Positions 16,683 to 25,596 of a stretch of 64,000 nucleotides of DNA are shown here, one piece after another. The notes beneath the pieces are model-generated. The model saw only the letters and a program-made list of their open reading frames with translations, was not told the DNA's origin and searched no databases. The DNA lies in the NCBI GenBank assembly GCA_937951675.1, contig CALFBI010000004.1:82090-146089 (forward strand), in the 5' to 3' direction. A program made the position numbers and the translations under genes. Every line of letters starts with the position of its first letter. Positions within the stretch are counted from its first letter, which is position 1. Source of the stretch: an uncultured Verrucomicrobiales bacterium. GTDB taxonomy: Bacteria > Verrucomicrobiota > Verrucomicrobiia > Verrucomicrobiales > Akkermansiaceae.

Positions 16683-17253
16683 TAGCAATCAAGAGTAACT
16701 TACCTTCTTCAAAGCGAAAGGAATCAAAACGCTTTGTTATTAAATTCACTTCAGTTTGATATCTCGCCGCAATAGACTCAAAGCCATTCATCACAAGCAG
16801 TAGGTGTCCCGATAAAATAGCGACTTGCCCCAGCCTTCCTCCCGGGTATGACACATAACGACCAATTCCGCCATCATCCTTGATTTCAATATACATCGAA
16901 ACAGTCTGCTTTCGACCAAAAAATTCTCTTTCAATAATAAGCTCCGCTCGATCTTGCGTAAGACTAACCCATAAACCTTTGACCTCGGTATAAGAACTCA
17001 AAAAGCCTTCTTGGCTTAATTTAATTGATTTCGCGAGATACAAATTCAGCTCTTCCTCGGAAAGAGATAGATCTCGACGATTATCAATCGCACTCATCAT
17101 CACTTTACGCAAATTACGAACCGAAATCTCTTCTTCTCCTATACGCTGTTCATACCCACCAAGATCTTTCAGAGATTGATTCCCAAAAGTTAAGTAAAGT
17201 AGGCCGACAATGGCAAAGGTCACAACCCAACCGATTTGCTTCAGGAATTTCAT
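16660..17253 (-). CDS. membrane-anchored protein of unknown function
   Basis: The 197-residue product has one N-terminal hydrophobic segment (about residues 8-24) and a soluble remainder exposed outside the cytoplasm. The pattern LSEEELNLYLAK followed by LWVSLTQDRAELIIEREF and a glycine-rich turn suggests a small alpha/beta fold. I do not recognise the family. Its 3' end overlaps the start of the degenerate peptidase gene, so the two are probably produced together. A terminator for ssb lies between ssb and this gene. Confidence 0.55.
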   Translation of the reverse strand: MKFLKQIGWVVTFAIVGLLYLTFGNQSLKDLGGYEQRIGEEEISVRNLRKVMMSAIDNRRDLSLSEEELNLYLAKSIKLSQEGFLSSYTEVKGLWVSLTQDRAELIIEREFFGRKQTVSMYIEIKDDGGIGRYVSYPGGRLGQVAILSGHLLLVMNGFESIAARYQTEVNLITKRFDSFRFEEGKLLLIANVQKANQ

Positions 17254-17291
17254 CGATTCATCTTAAGGAATTCTCAGACAATGACAGTAAA

Positions 17292-17322
17292 AAAGCCTTT
17301 CTCCACTCAGGAAAAAGGCTTT
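17292..17322 (-). terminator. intrinsic terminator after ssb
   Basis: On the minus strand AAAGCCTTT and AAAGGCTTT form a nine-base-pair stem with extra A/T flanks, followed by T residues. It lies 23 bases beyond the ssb stop and separates ssb from the unknown membrane protein downstream. Confidence 0.8.
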
Positions 17323-17344
17323 AAAAAAAATTCAGGTGATCCTC

Positions 17345-17812
17345 TTAAAAAGGAATATCATCATCTTCGTCAGGCAAGCTCGAAATCGGAGAAGCCGAAC
17401 CTCCTTGGGAAGGTGCTTGATAAGAGCTCTGAGCCGGAGATGGATCCACAGGCGCAGGGTTTCCACCTTGCTGACCTCCGCCACTTCCTAAGAACTGCAT
17501 ATTTTCTCCGACCACTTTTAATTTAGTTCTTTTTTGACCGGTTGCTTTGTCGTCCCAACTGTCCATTTGAAGGCGTCCTTCAATCATGACAGGACGTCCT
17601 TTTACCAAATATTGCCCAGCAAGCTCTGCTTGACGTCCCCAGAGCGTCACATCAACAAACGTTGTTTCTTCAGTCCGGTTTCCGCCCGCATCTTTTCCGA
17701 TCCGGTTGATAGCCATTCCTAAATCTGTGACCGCTGTGCCTTTGGGAGTGTAACGGACTTCGGGATCTCGAGTGAGGTTCCCCATCAAAATTACTTTATT
17801 TAAATTTGCCAT
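17345..17812 (-). CDS. ssb: single-stranded DNA-binding protein
   Basis: The 155-residue product has the OB-fold start LNKVILMGNLTRDPEVRYTPKG and later FVDVTLWGRQAE and GRPVMIEGRLQ. A glycine-, proline- and glutamine-rich linker leads to the acidic tail DEDDDIPF that binds partner proteins. It coats single-stranded DNA in replication and repair. It lies 107 bases downstream of rpsF, matching the common rpsF-ssb pairing, and a clear terminator follows. Length and motifs are all normal. Confidence 0.95.
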   Translation of the reverse strand: MANLNKVILMGNLTRDPEVRYTPKGTAVTDLGMAINRIGKDAGGNRTEETTFVDVTLWGRQAELAGQYLVKGRPVMIEGRLQMDSWDDKATGQKRTKLKVVGENMQFLGSGGGQQGGNPAPVDPSPAQSSYQAPSQGGSASPISSLPDEDDDIPF

Positions 17813-17919
17813 TAGTTAAAGAATACGTTGCATACTTCCCTATCCAAGTAAATAAGAGATCTTATATCTACCTGGATATAATAAAATTTAAGCTGATCAA
17901 ATAGACCTCTTTTTACCCC

Positions 17920-18207
17920 TTAGGATAAACGCTGGTAATATTGTTGATGAACAACGTCATTCAACTTCAAACGATCTTGAATCGCATTGAGCTGAGTTGG
18001 ATTTGCTTCGAAGAAGAAGTTTACGTAATGACCAGCTTCAAGCTTTTGGGCATTGTAGGCGAATTCACGACGCCCCATGTGTTTGACTTCTTCTAATTTA
18101 GCACCTTCTGCTTCAAGGTCTTTACCAATTGCTGTAGCAAGGGTTTCTACACTATCTTCTTGTCCTTTGGTGTTGAGGACGATTAAACCGTCATATTTTC
18201 TGCTCAT
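17920..18207 (-). CDS. rpsF: 30S ribosomal protein bS6
   Basis: From the ATG at 18207 the product is 95 residues, MSRKYDGLIVLNTKGQEDSV onward, with the S6 features KLEEVKHMGRREFAYNAQKLEAGHYVNFFFEA. It lies in the 30S platform with bS18. A longer reading would extend into pth and has no support. The true start lies 17 bases inside the pth 3' end, so the genes overlap. No rpsR was seen before ssb, unlike the usual rpsF-ssb-rpsR order. Confidence 0.93.
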   Translation of the reverse strand: MSRKYDGLIVLNTKGQEDSVETLATAIGKDLEAEGAKLEEVKHMGRREFAYNAQKLEAGHYVNFFFEANPTQLNAIQDRLKLNDVVHQQYYQRLS

Positions 18208-18802
18208 CTTCTTGTATGTTGGATGGATGATCTTTTTTTCGAGTATTAAATTCGTTAGCCGCGGCTGAGAAACCACGCGAACGGGCAAACTGCACCGCAT
18301 CGCATGCTGTTGCAAGCGTGTTTTGCAAGAGTTGCCCTTCTTCTTGCGAAAATTTGCCTAAAACATGCCCTACCAGATGGTTTGACCGTGCCACACCGAT
18401 TCCAAACTTCAGGCGAGGGAACTCTTCACTCCCAAAATGCTGAATAAGAGATTTGATGCCATTGTGCCCGCCAGCACTCCCTTTTGCCTTAAATTTAATG
18501 GTTCCTAGATCAAAGGCCGTGTCATCATAAATTACCAAAACCTGCTCTGGGCTCATTTTGAAATAACGAGCAATTGCTGATACCGCCCTGCCGCTATGAT
18601 TCATAAAGGTTTGAGGCTTACAATAAATCACTCCTCCTGGAGCCTTTGCTGTGACCGCCTGCCAACGCATCGATTTTTCGAATCCGATCCCATCTCTCCG
18701 GGCAAGTTCATCTAAAATCATGAACCCCGCGTTATGCCGCGTGTTTTCATATTGCATCCCGGGGTTTCCCAAGCCGCAAATAAGTTTCAAATCAGATTCC
18801 AT
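18191..18802 (-). CDS. pth: peptidyl-tRNA hydrolase
   Basis: Pth releases tRNA from peptidyl-tRNA that drops off stalled ribosomes. From the ATG at 18802 (203 residues) the product carries LICGLGNPGMQYENTRHNAGF with the catalytic histidine, PQTFMNHSGRAV, VIYDDTAFDLGTIKFKAKGSAGGHNG and RLKFGIGVARS. A longer reading would include the upstream terminator, so I reject it. It sits between rplY and rpsF, a familiar neighbourhood (prs-ctc-pth). The terminator upstream implies either readthrough or a separate promoter. Confidence 0.95.
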   Translation of the reverse strand: MESDLKLICGLGNPGMQYENTRHNAGFMILDELARRDGIGFEKSMRWQAVTAKAPGGVIYCKPQTFMNHSGRAVSAIARYFKMSPEQVLVIYDDTAFDLGTIKFKAKGSAGGHNGIKSLIQHFGSEEFPRLKFGIGVARSNHLVGHVLGKFSQEEGQLLQNTLATACDAVQFARSRGFSAAANEFNTRKKDHPSNIQEDEQKI

Positions 18803-18832
18803 TAAACCTTTGATAGCATGAATAAAAAAAGA

Positions 18833-18853
18833 CCCCAGAGTAAATCTCTGAGG
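18833..18853 (-). terminator. intrinsic terminator between rplY and pth
   Basis: On the minus strand CCTCAGAG pairs with CTCTGGGG (one G-T pair) across a five-base loop, followed by TCTTTTTTT. It lies about 32 bases beyond the rplY stop and 31 bases before the pth start, and probably lowers expression of pth and rpsF relative to rplY. Confidence 0.75.
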
Positions 18854-18884
18854 CCTTTTAAAAAATGAATAAAACTCCTTGAAA

Positions 18885-19499
18885 TTAAGCAGCGCCTTCT
18901 GCGCTTTCTCCTTCTCCTCCTGAAGCATCAGCACTTTGTGCCGCACGAGTTTTCGCAACAAGCGCGAGAACAACGTCTGCATTCAAAGTAGAACGAACAC
19001 CTTCTGGGAAAGTGACTTCTTTCACTTTGACGACTTGACCTACTGAGAGGTGCTCCACGTTGATTGGAATACCTTCTGGTAAATGCTTTGGAAGGCATGC
19101 AACTTTTACGTCATACTTAAGCTGCTGTAGGAGACCTCCAAGCTTTACGCCTTCAGGCTCACCTTCGAGAATGACAGGAAGTGTGGCACGGATTTCACGT
19201 GTTTCATCTAAAGCAAGAAAATCTACATGAATCATATCTCCTGAGAGTGGTTCACGCTGAATTCCTTGAATAAAGGATTTCACTACTTTCCCGTCGACTT
19301 CGAGATCAACGATAATATTTGATGAAGGAGCATTCTGAAGCATATCAGAGAGGGCTTTGGTATTCACCTTGACGTTTTGGTTTTCTTTTTGGTCACCGTA
19401 AACGACTGAAGGGAGCCATCCCTCGCGACGCATTTGCTTGAGCACACCTGATCCTGTGCGCTGGCGGGATTCCGCTTTGAGTGAGTATGTTTGAGACAT
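18885..19499 (-). CDS. rplY: 50S ribosomal protein bL25 (CTC type)
   Basis: The 204-residue product is the long, two-domain form of L25 that binds 5S rRNA. The N-terminal domain has SRQRTGSGVLKQMRREGWLPSVVYG. The C-terminal TL5/CTC-type beta domain has HVDFLALD and GVKLGGLLQQLKYDVKVACLPKHLPEGI. The tail is acidic and alanine-rich. It lies between prs and pth, the usual prs-ctc-pth order, and is followed by a clear terminator. The start and length match the family. Confidence 0.93.
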   Translation of the reverse strand: MSQTYSLKAESRQRTGSGVLKQMRREGWLPSVVYGDQKENQNVKVNTKALSDMLQNAPSSNIIVDLEVDGKVVKSFIQGIQREPLSGDMIHVDFLALDETREIRATLPVILEGEPEGVKLGGLLQQLKYDVKVACLPKHLPEGIPINVEHLSVGQVVKVKEVTFPEGVRSTLNADVVLALVAKTRAAQSADASGGEGESAEGAA

Positions 19500-19570
19500 G
19501 ATTCTTTGAATGATTCAGATGTTAAAAGATCTCCGCAAATTGCTTTAATAAACAGTGCGGGGCGAGGTGC

Positions 19571-20515
19571 TTAACGCACTTCTGGGGCAATGTCAAAGAG
19601 AGATGTTACAGATTCTCCATGATGGATTCTCCGAATCGCTTCTCCCAAGAGCTCTGCGATACACAAAGAGGTGATCTTTTTCGTCTTAGGTAATGGGGTT
19701 GAGTTTGTTGTGATGACTTGCTCAATCTCAGAATCTTCAATTCGCTTTCTTCCCATTTCACCTATCACAGCATGCGAGACCCCTGCAAAAATTCGAGCCG
19801 CTCCTTGTTCTTTAAGAATTTTAGCGGCGGCACAGAGAGTTCCAGCGGTTTCTGTCATATCATCTACGATGAAGACATCTCGCCCTTTCACATCTCCGAT
19901 CACATACATTGGCTCGACCTTAGTTGCTGAAACACGATGCTTCGCTACGATGGCGAGCTCTGCATCAAGCACTTCCGCGAACCCTCTAGCCATTTTCACA
20001 GCTCCTACATCTGGAGAAACAACAGTCAACTCGCGCTCTTTACGATCAAGATACGTGCGGAGATGATTAATAAGGACTGGTTTCGCGTAAAGATGGTCTA
20101 CAGGGATATCGAAAAACCCCTGAATCTGGGGTGCATGTAAATCCATCGTTAAAACACGATTAACACCTGCTGCCGACAGAAGATTTGCTACTAATTTCGC
20201 GGTGATAGGGACCCGCGGCTGATCTTTCCGATCTTGGCGCGCATAACCGAAAAAAGGAATCACTGCGGTGATACGTCCTGCACTCGAACGCTTCACGGCA
20301 TCAACCATGATTAATAACTCCATCAAGTTATGATTTGTAGGAGGGCAAGTCGGTTGAATAATAAAAACGTCTTCTCCTCGAATGTTTTCATTAATTTTCA
20401 CAAACGTTTCTCCGTCAGGAAATGCGGTGACAGTCACATCAACTAGATGCGTCTCAAGTTCTTGAGCGATACTTTCTGCAAGAACGGGGTGGGCGGTGCC
20501 GCTGATAAGTTTCAT
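19571..20515 (-). CDS. prs: ribose-phosphate pyrophosphokinase (PRPP synthetase)
   Basis: Prs makes PRPP from ribose 5-phosphate and ATP, feeding nucleotide, histidine and NAD synthesis. The 314-residue product has MKLISGTAHPVLAESIA, the flexible loop region FGYARQDRKDQPR and DLHAPQIQGFF. The PRPP-binding loop is VFIVDDMTETAGTLCAAAKIL. All residues expected for a class I enzyme are in place. It lies 70 bases downstream of the distal end of the polysaccharide operon, with no convincing terminator between them. It may therefore receive some readthrough. Confidence 0.95.
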   Translation of the reverse strand: MKLISGTAHPVLAESIAQELETHLVDVTVTAFPDGETFVKINENIRGEDVFIIQPTCPPTNHNLMELLIMVDAVKRSSAGRITAVIPFFGYARQDRKDQPRVPITAKLVANLLSAAGVNRVLTMDLHAPQIQGFFDIPVDHLYAKPVLINHLRTYLDRKERELTVVSPDVGAVKMARGFAEVLDAELAIVAKHRVSATKVEPMYVIGDVKGRDVFIVDDMTETAGTLCAAAKILKEQGAARIFAGVSHAVIGEMGRKRIEDSEIEQVITTNSTPLPKTKKITSLCIAELLGEAIRRIHHGESVTSLFDIAPEVR

Positions 20516-20585
20516 AAATCAGTGAGAATACAGTGAATTTGGGAGCATGGTCAGATTTAAGAGAGATAGGCAAGCCTAAGCAGCA

Positions 20586-21992
20586 TCACTTTGCTCCTCT
20601 TCCAAAAAACACAGCAGGAACCGTCTTTAATAAAAGCTTAAAATCGAGCCACAGAGACCAATTATCGATGTAATCAAGATCCATTTTCACCCAGTCTTCA
20701 AAGTCGGTAATCTTATTACGCCCTTCCACTTGCCAAATACAGGTGATTCCTGGCTTAACGCTCAGGCGGCGACGGTGCGCTGATTTTTCAAATTCCTCCA
20801 CCTCGTAAAGAGGAAGTGGGCGCGGACCGACCAGGCTCATATCACCTAGGAATACATTAAGAAGTTGAGGAAGCTCGTCGATGCTCGTCCTTCTGAGAAA
20901 GCTCCCAAATTTAAAAACGCGAGGATCCTCTTGTAATTTAAAAACAGGACCCGACATTTCGTTACCTGAATCTTCCTTCACCTTATTCAAAAGACCTTCT
21001 GCATCAGGGACCATCGTTCTAAATTTCCACATTGCAAAAGGCATTCCATAACGTCCGGCTCGTTGTTGCTGGAAAAAAGCACTTCCCTGAGGACTACTTA
21101 ATTTAATGCCTAAAAAGGCTATCAACCACAAAGGAAAAGAAATAACAATTAAGCAAAAGGCCGCGAACCGATCAAAAAAATCTTTCGCCATAACCGCCCA
21201 AGACAACTCCGGAGTAGAACGGAGCACGATCATTGGCCGCCCATTAAAATTATCAAAATCTGGCCGTGCAATCTGGGTGTGGATAAAGCCCGCTGAAATC
21301 CAGGCTTCAATTCCTTGAATTTCACAAATACTGACCAATTTCCCCACCGTTCCGAAATCAGTATCTCGAGCGACAAAAACAACTCTCCCCACCGAATTTT
21401 GAATCAATAACTCTTCGAAATCGGCCAAGCTTCGCTTTTCCGGAATAAATTCGTGCACAATTTTTACTGATGACTGCGCCGTAGAAGTTAGATTCTCTTT
21501 AAATTCTACAATTTGAGCCTCTGAACCCACCACCATAATAGGCTCTCTTGATTTTGCTCTTTTCCCCTTTTTTTGATAGTAAGTAAATAGAGCTAGTTGC
21601 CTAAACGTGATCAGCATAGAGGTCAGCAACATCGCGGTCCCGAATACCAATCTCGAATCTAAAGATACTTTTTTCAGTGCTAATACCGTCGTCGTCGTCA
21701 TCGCTACTAAAGCGGTAGCTTTCAACATTTGCCCAATCGCTCGAGATAAAGACTGACTTTTTAAATGTCGATAGAAACCGAAACACTCCAGAACAAGCGG
21801 CACCGAAGGAATCGCGACAAACAGAACCGTCGTCAGATTATCAAGCCCTGTATTATTCGTTACAGAAAACCCAAAAAATTCTTGGAGAGGCGCTTTGAGT
21901 TGAGCTGCTATCCAAAATGCTACCCATACAAGAACCGCATCAATCATCTGCAGAATTTGAACTGAATAGGACTCTTTTCGGCGAGTATTCAT
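20586..21992 (-). CDS. polyprenyl-phosphate sugar-1-phosphate transferase (WcaJ/EpsE type)
   Basis: This enzyme starts repeat-unit synthesis by moving a sugar 1-phosphate from a nucleotide sugar to undecaprenyl phosphate at the inner membrane. The 468-residue product has four N-terminal membrane helices and a CoA-binding-like middle domain. The catalytic C-terminus contains KFRTMVPDAEGLL, SIDELPQLLNVFLGDMSLVGPRP and RLSVKPGITCIWQVEGRN. These are the bacterial sugar transferase motifs, including the D-E pair. It is the last gene of the long leftward operon. The sugar attached, often glucose or galactose, cannot be read from the sequence. Confidence 0.9.
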   Translation of the reverse strand: MNTRRKESYSVQILQMIDAVLVWVAFWIAAQLKAPLQEFFGFSVTNNTGLDNLTTVLFVAIPSVPLVLECFGFYRHLKSQSLSRAIGQMLKATALVAMTTTTVLALKKVSLDSRLVFGTAMLLTSMLITFRQLALFTYYQKKGKRAKSREPIMVVGSEAQIVEFKENLTSTAQSSVKIVHEFIPEKRSLADFEELLIQNSVGRVVFVARDTDFGTVGKLVSICEIQGIEAWISAGFIHTQIARPDFDNFNGRPMIVLRSTPELSWAVMAKDFFDRFAAFCLIVISFPLWLIAFLGIKLSSPQGSAFFQQQRAGRYGMPFAMWKFRTMVPDAEGLLNKVKEDSGNEMSGPVFKLQEDPRVFKFGSFLRRTSIDELPQLLNVFLGDMSLVGPRPLPLYEVEEFEKSAHRRRLSVKPGITCIWQVEGRNKITDFEDWVKMDLDYIDNWSLWLDFKLLLKTVPAVFFGRGAK

Positions 21993-22008
21993 TTGAGTGA
22001 GTTAGGAA

Positions 22009-23901
22009 TTACTCTGCTTCAAACCCGAAGTCAATCTTAGCAGGCTGAATGCCCGCTTCTTCTAAAAACTGAATATGCTTTTTGAGCGCTATCATATACT
22101 TTCTTTTAGGAAGCCCTTTAAATTTTCCAAAATTGGAAGCTTTCACTAATAATAAAGACTGTTGGAACAAAGTTAAGGCTTCTTCTGGCTGGCGCAATGA
22201 TTGCCACTTATAAAGAGCTAAAAGATAATAATGCTGAGACAAATGAGCCTTAGGGCCATAGACGCTTTCTCTCATTCCTGCTAATTCTAATACTTTAATA
22301 TGTAATGGCTGTGCTAACTCAAACTCTTTCATCCAGTCATGAATTCTTGCCTTATTTGAGACAATCTCAACATCATAAGGGTTCGCTTGATACGCCTTTT
22401 TATAAAGCTCCTTTAACTCTACCAGTTTTTTTTGTTTTCCCTGCCCTTGAAGAGAACTCGCTAAATAGTTTTCTATCTCTAATCTTCCATAGTATCTCAA
22501 ATTCTCAAAACTCGGGTCTCTCTGTGCTATTTCACGCATGAGCAACAAATCATCGTTCAGCGACAATAATCCTCCCCCCCCTTTTGTATCTCGATCAAAC
22601 CGGTAAGGAAGAGCTCTCAAATGCGGTAAAGACACGAACAACCCCGTTCCCGCAGCCAAAGTCAAAAGCTGCATTAGCCCAACTCCCGCAGTCTTACTTG
22701 GTGCAACAGCGTTTTGAGCACCTGAAGCTAGACCTAAGATTAAAGCAAAAAAAGCGGTGTTTGCGAAAAAATGAAAATTAAAACTGAAAACCGCCTGCAC
22801 TAAGTAAGCACACAAAACGCCTGTTGCCGCCAGCTGAATTAGTCCTCGCGACTGCTGAGAAGATAAAAATAATGATACTAACCTTTGAAAGAAAAACGTA
22901 AGCCCCCCAATAATCAACAACATCCCAACCAAGCCGTAATCTAAAAAAGCTTGGAGATATTCATTATGAATATAATGAAGGTCCCCAAGCCAGCTACCTA
23001 TTTGCGACCAGACAGTTAAATATTGAAAACTGTAACTATTGGAGCCATTCCCCCATAAATGAGGGAGCTCGATCAATCTCCACGCCATAGACCAATACGG
23101 AACCCTATCCCCCAAAAGAAAGGCGCTATCAACACTCATGCCTCGTTTTGCAAACATCGCTCCTACTAACAGAAAAGATAAAACTGCCACCCCGACGGTA
23201 TAAGTTAGCAGCACAATTCCGGCCGATTTTTTATGTTCAATAAAACGTTTGGCTAATACCAAAAAAACAATAACAGCAGCTCCTACCATCATCGCAAAAA
23301 GCCCCCCTCGAGACAAACTCGCTAATACGAGCCCGAACCCGCCTAAACTAATCAACCGGTAAGCCCATTTTCTCACCGCAGCTTGATCAAAAGAAACAAG
23401 CATCAGTGCTAACGAAGCCGCCCCCACAAAAGAGGCCATCGCATTTTTATGCACAAACAAACCTGAGAGGCCGATCCCAGGATCTCCTCTTCTTAAAAAC
23501 AATCCTTTATCAAATTGTTGATAAACCCCAAACAGGATATTCATCACAATTAAAAAACTCATAACATCCCAAACGAGAGTTACCATTTGAGGGCTTTTTC
23601 GTAGCAACAAGCCTAAAGAGAAAAAAAGCACCATTCCTGATAAAATAACCAAATCTTCAGCAGCAAGGCTCATCACAGGCGAAAGAAAAGCGCGAACGCT
23701 TAAATAAAGAAAAGGAATGCTAACCATTATTAAATCACATTTCCGAATTCCGCCCCGAAATCCTAAATGAGATAATGAAAGACACGCCCCAAAGGCTAAA
23801 ATAATCCCTACTCCTTGACGGTCCAAAGTAGGAGAAACACATAAGCCCATCGACCACACCATTGCTAAGGCCACTAAAATCTTTTGTAAAAGTTGATTCA
23901 T
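22009..23901 (-). CDS. O-antigen ligase/polymerase-like membrane protein with C-terminal helical repeats
   Basis: The 630-residue product has about 11 membrane helices in residues 1-440. It shows the family features ASLSRGGLFAMMVGA and a large loop containing GNGSNSYSFQYLTVWSQ and HNEYLQAFLDYGLVGMLL, the H-N-E-x-L segment typical of the O-antigen ligase/Wzy_C group. The C-terminal 180 residues are soluble and helical and look like tetratricopeptide repeats. It is the second such enzyme in the locus, so one may polymerise and the other may transfer glycan to an acceptor. The start overlaps the FAD-protein stop by four bases. Confidence 0.8.
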   Translation of the reverse strand: MNQLLQKILVALAMVWSMGLCVSPTLDRQGVGIILAFGACLSLSHLGFRGGIRKCDLIMVSIPFLYLSVRAFLSPVMSLAAEDLVILSGMVLFFSLGLLLRKSPQMVTLVWDVMSFLIVMNILFGVYQQFDKGLFLRRGDPGIGLSGLFVHKNAMASFVGAASLALMLVSFDQAAVRKWAYRLISLGGFGLVLASLSRGGLFAMMVGAAVIVFLVLAKRFIEHKKSAGIVLLTYTVGVAVLSFLLVGAMFAKRGMSVDSAFLLGDRVPYWSMAWRLIELPHLWGNGSNSYSFQYLTVWSQIGSWLGDLHYIHNEYLQAFLDYGLVGMLLIIGGLTFFFQRLVSLFLSSQQSRGLIQLAATGVLCAYLVQAVFSFNFHFFANTAFFALILGLASGAQNAVAPSKTAGVGLMQLLTLAAGTGLFVSLPHLRALPYRFDRDTKGGGGLLSLNDDLLLMREIAQRDPSFENLRYYGRLEIENYLASSLQGQGKQKKLVELKELYKKAYQANPYDVEIVSNKARIHDWMKEFELAQPLHIKVLELAGMRESVYGPKAHLSQHYYLLALYKWQSLRQPEEALTLFQQSLLLVKASNFGKFKGLPKRKYMIALKKHIQFLEEAGIQPAKIDFGFEAE

Positions 23902-25205
23902 TTCAAATATTCTGAAATTTCGTTCGAGGCTTTTCCCCCTTCTCTCACCGCATAATTCACCCCTCGATCTTCTGGGTAAATCTGAGAGAAATGATACAAA
24001 AATCGACCATCATCAGAAGGGTGGTGTAATGGAATAGAGTCATGATAGCTTGCATCTACAACATGCTGCGCTTTTGAAAACCGTGTTAACTTTTCTTCCG
24101 AAATAATAGAACGATCAAAATCGGGGAATAAATGTTTCAAATAATGATACCAACGCTCTTTGATCAACTCATCTGTCTCTGACCAGTTCACATCTCTATC
24201 ATCACAATAGGCCCCAATATAATACACTTGTTTCCCTCCGTAGCGCTCCTTGGGGACCATTTCAGTATGTTTGATAAAGACCAAAAATGGGGCATTCGCC
24301 TCATTAATATTATTCCAGTAATATTCACCCAATTCTTGCTCACTACTAAAAAGGAGGCAAACCGCATTTAAATACTTCGTTTTTTGAGAAGCTAAAGATC
24401 CTTGGTCACAATCTTGGCTCAAATAATGATACACCGAATCTGGCGCTGCCACTAAAACAGCGTCAAAACGCTCCTCCACAGAATCCTGAGTAGCAATGCC
24501 CCACTGTTCCCCCTCTTGACGAAAAGGTTCCACTTTTGCCCCCAGACGAAAGACCACTCCTTTCTTTATCAAATCAGCCGAGAGAGCTTCTAAAAAGCAA
24601 CGCGTTCCACCATTCAAATATCCTAACAGCTCTGCCGATTGATTTTCTCTAGAATTCACTCTCACATGTAATCGAGCCCAAAGCCAAGCCATCGAAATAT
24701 GAGAAAAGTCTTTTCCAAATTTCCCCTTAAGAAGAGGTCCCCAAATCGAATCAGCTGAACTTTGACCACATTTCCGAGTCATCCACTCTAAGGCACTTAG
24801 TGACCGGTATTGTTCCCAGCTTTTTGTTTTTTTAAGATGCAGAGCCGTGAGGCCTGTTCGAATTCGATCAACAAAGCCACAGGGCGAGAAATTAAGTAAG
24901 TCTCGAGGGCTCATAAATGGCCAAAACTTCCCTTGCACAAAAATAGAAACCGAACTCTCAAACCATTCTAACTTCTTCGAAAGCCCTAGCTCATTTATTA
25001 ACGATAAGAGGTCTTGATCCGTTTTAAAAAAGTGATGGTAGGCTGCCTCAATGGGTTCTCCCTCGATAGAGACCGAACTTGCCAAACCACCGATAGCTTC
25101 ATTTTTCTCAAAAATAACAACCTTAAATCCCTCTTGAGCCAAATTCCTGGCAGCGACAAGGCCCGTTACCCCTCCTCCAATAATGGCCACTTTTTTATTT
25201 TTCAT
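23898..25205 (-). CDS. FAD-dependent oxidoreductase (amine-oxidase-like)
   Basis: The 435-residue product begins with a complete dinucleotide-binding motif, VAIIGGGVTGLVAARNLAQEG, followed by VVIFEKNEAIGGLASS. The rest resembles protoporphyrinogen-oxidase-like and UDP-galactopyranose-mutase-like flavoproteins common in polysaccharide loci. The C-terminal FAD contact is RFLYHFSQIYPEDRGVNYAVREG. It overlaps gtrA by 11 bases and the next membrane protein gene by four. In this position it may modify a lipid-linked sugar, but the substrate is unknown. Confidence 0.75.
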   Translation of the reverse strand: MKNKKVAIIGGGVTGLVAARNLAQEGFKVVIFEKNEAIGGLASSVSIEGEPIEAAYHHFFKTDQDLLSLINELGLSKKLEWFESSVSIFVQGKFWPFMSPRDLLNFSPCGFVDRIRTGLTALHLKKTKSWEQYRSLSALEWMTRKCGQSSADSIWGPLLKGKFGKDFSHISMAWLWARLHVRVNSRENQSAELLGYLNGGTRCFLEALSADLIKKGVVFRLGAKVEPFRQEGEQWGIATQDSVEERFDAVLVAAPDSVYHYLSQDCDQGSLASQKTKYLNAVCLLFSSEQELGEYYWNNINEANAPFLVFIKHTEMVPKERYGGKQVYYIGAYCDDRDVNWSETDELIKERWYHYLKHLFPDFDRSIISEEKLTRFSKAQHVVDASYHDSIPLHHPSDDGRFLYHFSQIYPEDRGVNYAVREGGKASNEISEYLK

Positions 25206-25596
25206 TATTCCGAGAAGTTATCGAATGAAATGACCAATAATGGTTGGTTAAAAACTGAGCTAATACAACTAAGGGGATCGTCACTATCTTAGATGACATT
25301 GCAGAAAACCCCAATTGCTCTGTCAGTAAAAAAAGAAGTCCGGCCGAAATAGCCCAGCCTCCCATTCCGACGAGATAGAAACAGCTCAACGCTTTCTTAT
25401 GACTAACTTTTATCTGATAATTAAAGCGAGCGTTAAGATAATAGTTATTCAGAATCCCGGCAGAAACTGACAACCAATTCGCCCACTGCATTGGAACTAA
25501 AAAATGAATCAGCCCAGCATAGAGCACAAAATCTATCATGACTCCACTACCTCCAATGAGACTGTATTTTATCAAATGGCTCTTAAATGGACTCAT
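25195..25596 (-). CDS. GtrA-family membrane protein
   Basis: From the ATG at 25596 the product is 133 residues with four membrane helices and the GtrA pattern IKYSLIGGSGVMIDFVLYAGLI. GtrA-like proteins are proposed to flip undecaprenyl-phosphate-linked glucose or other sugars across the inner membrane. It overlaps the GtrB-like glycosyltransferase upstream by 14 bases. The pair therefore probably makes and flips one lipid-linked sugar that decorates the polymer. A TTG start 15 bases upstream is also possible. Confidence 0.8.
   Translation of the reverse strand: MSPFKSHLIKYSLIGGSGVMIDFVLYAGLIHFLVPMQWANWLSVSAGILNNYYLNARFNYQIKVSHKKALSCFYLVGMGGWAISAGLLFLLTEQLGFSAMSSKIVTIPLVVLAQFLTNHYWSFHSITSRNNEK

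Noticed and set aside
18208..18315. Long N-terminal extension of rpsF
   Set aside because: It lies inside pth and ribosomal protein S6 starts cleanly at MSRKYDG.
18803..18982. Long N-terminal extension of pth
   Set aside because: It would include the rplY terminator and part of rplY; the family start LKLICGLGNPG follows the ATG at 18802.
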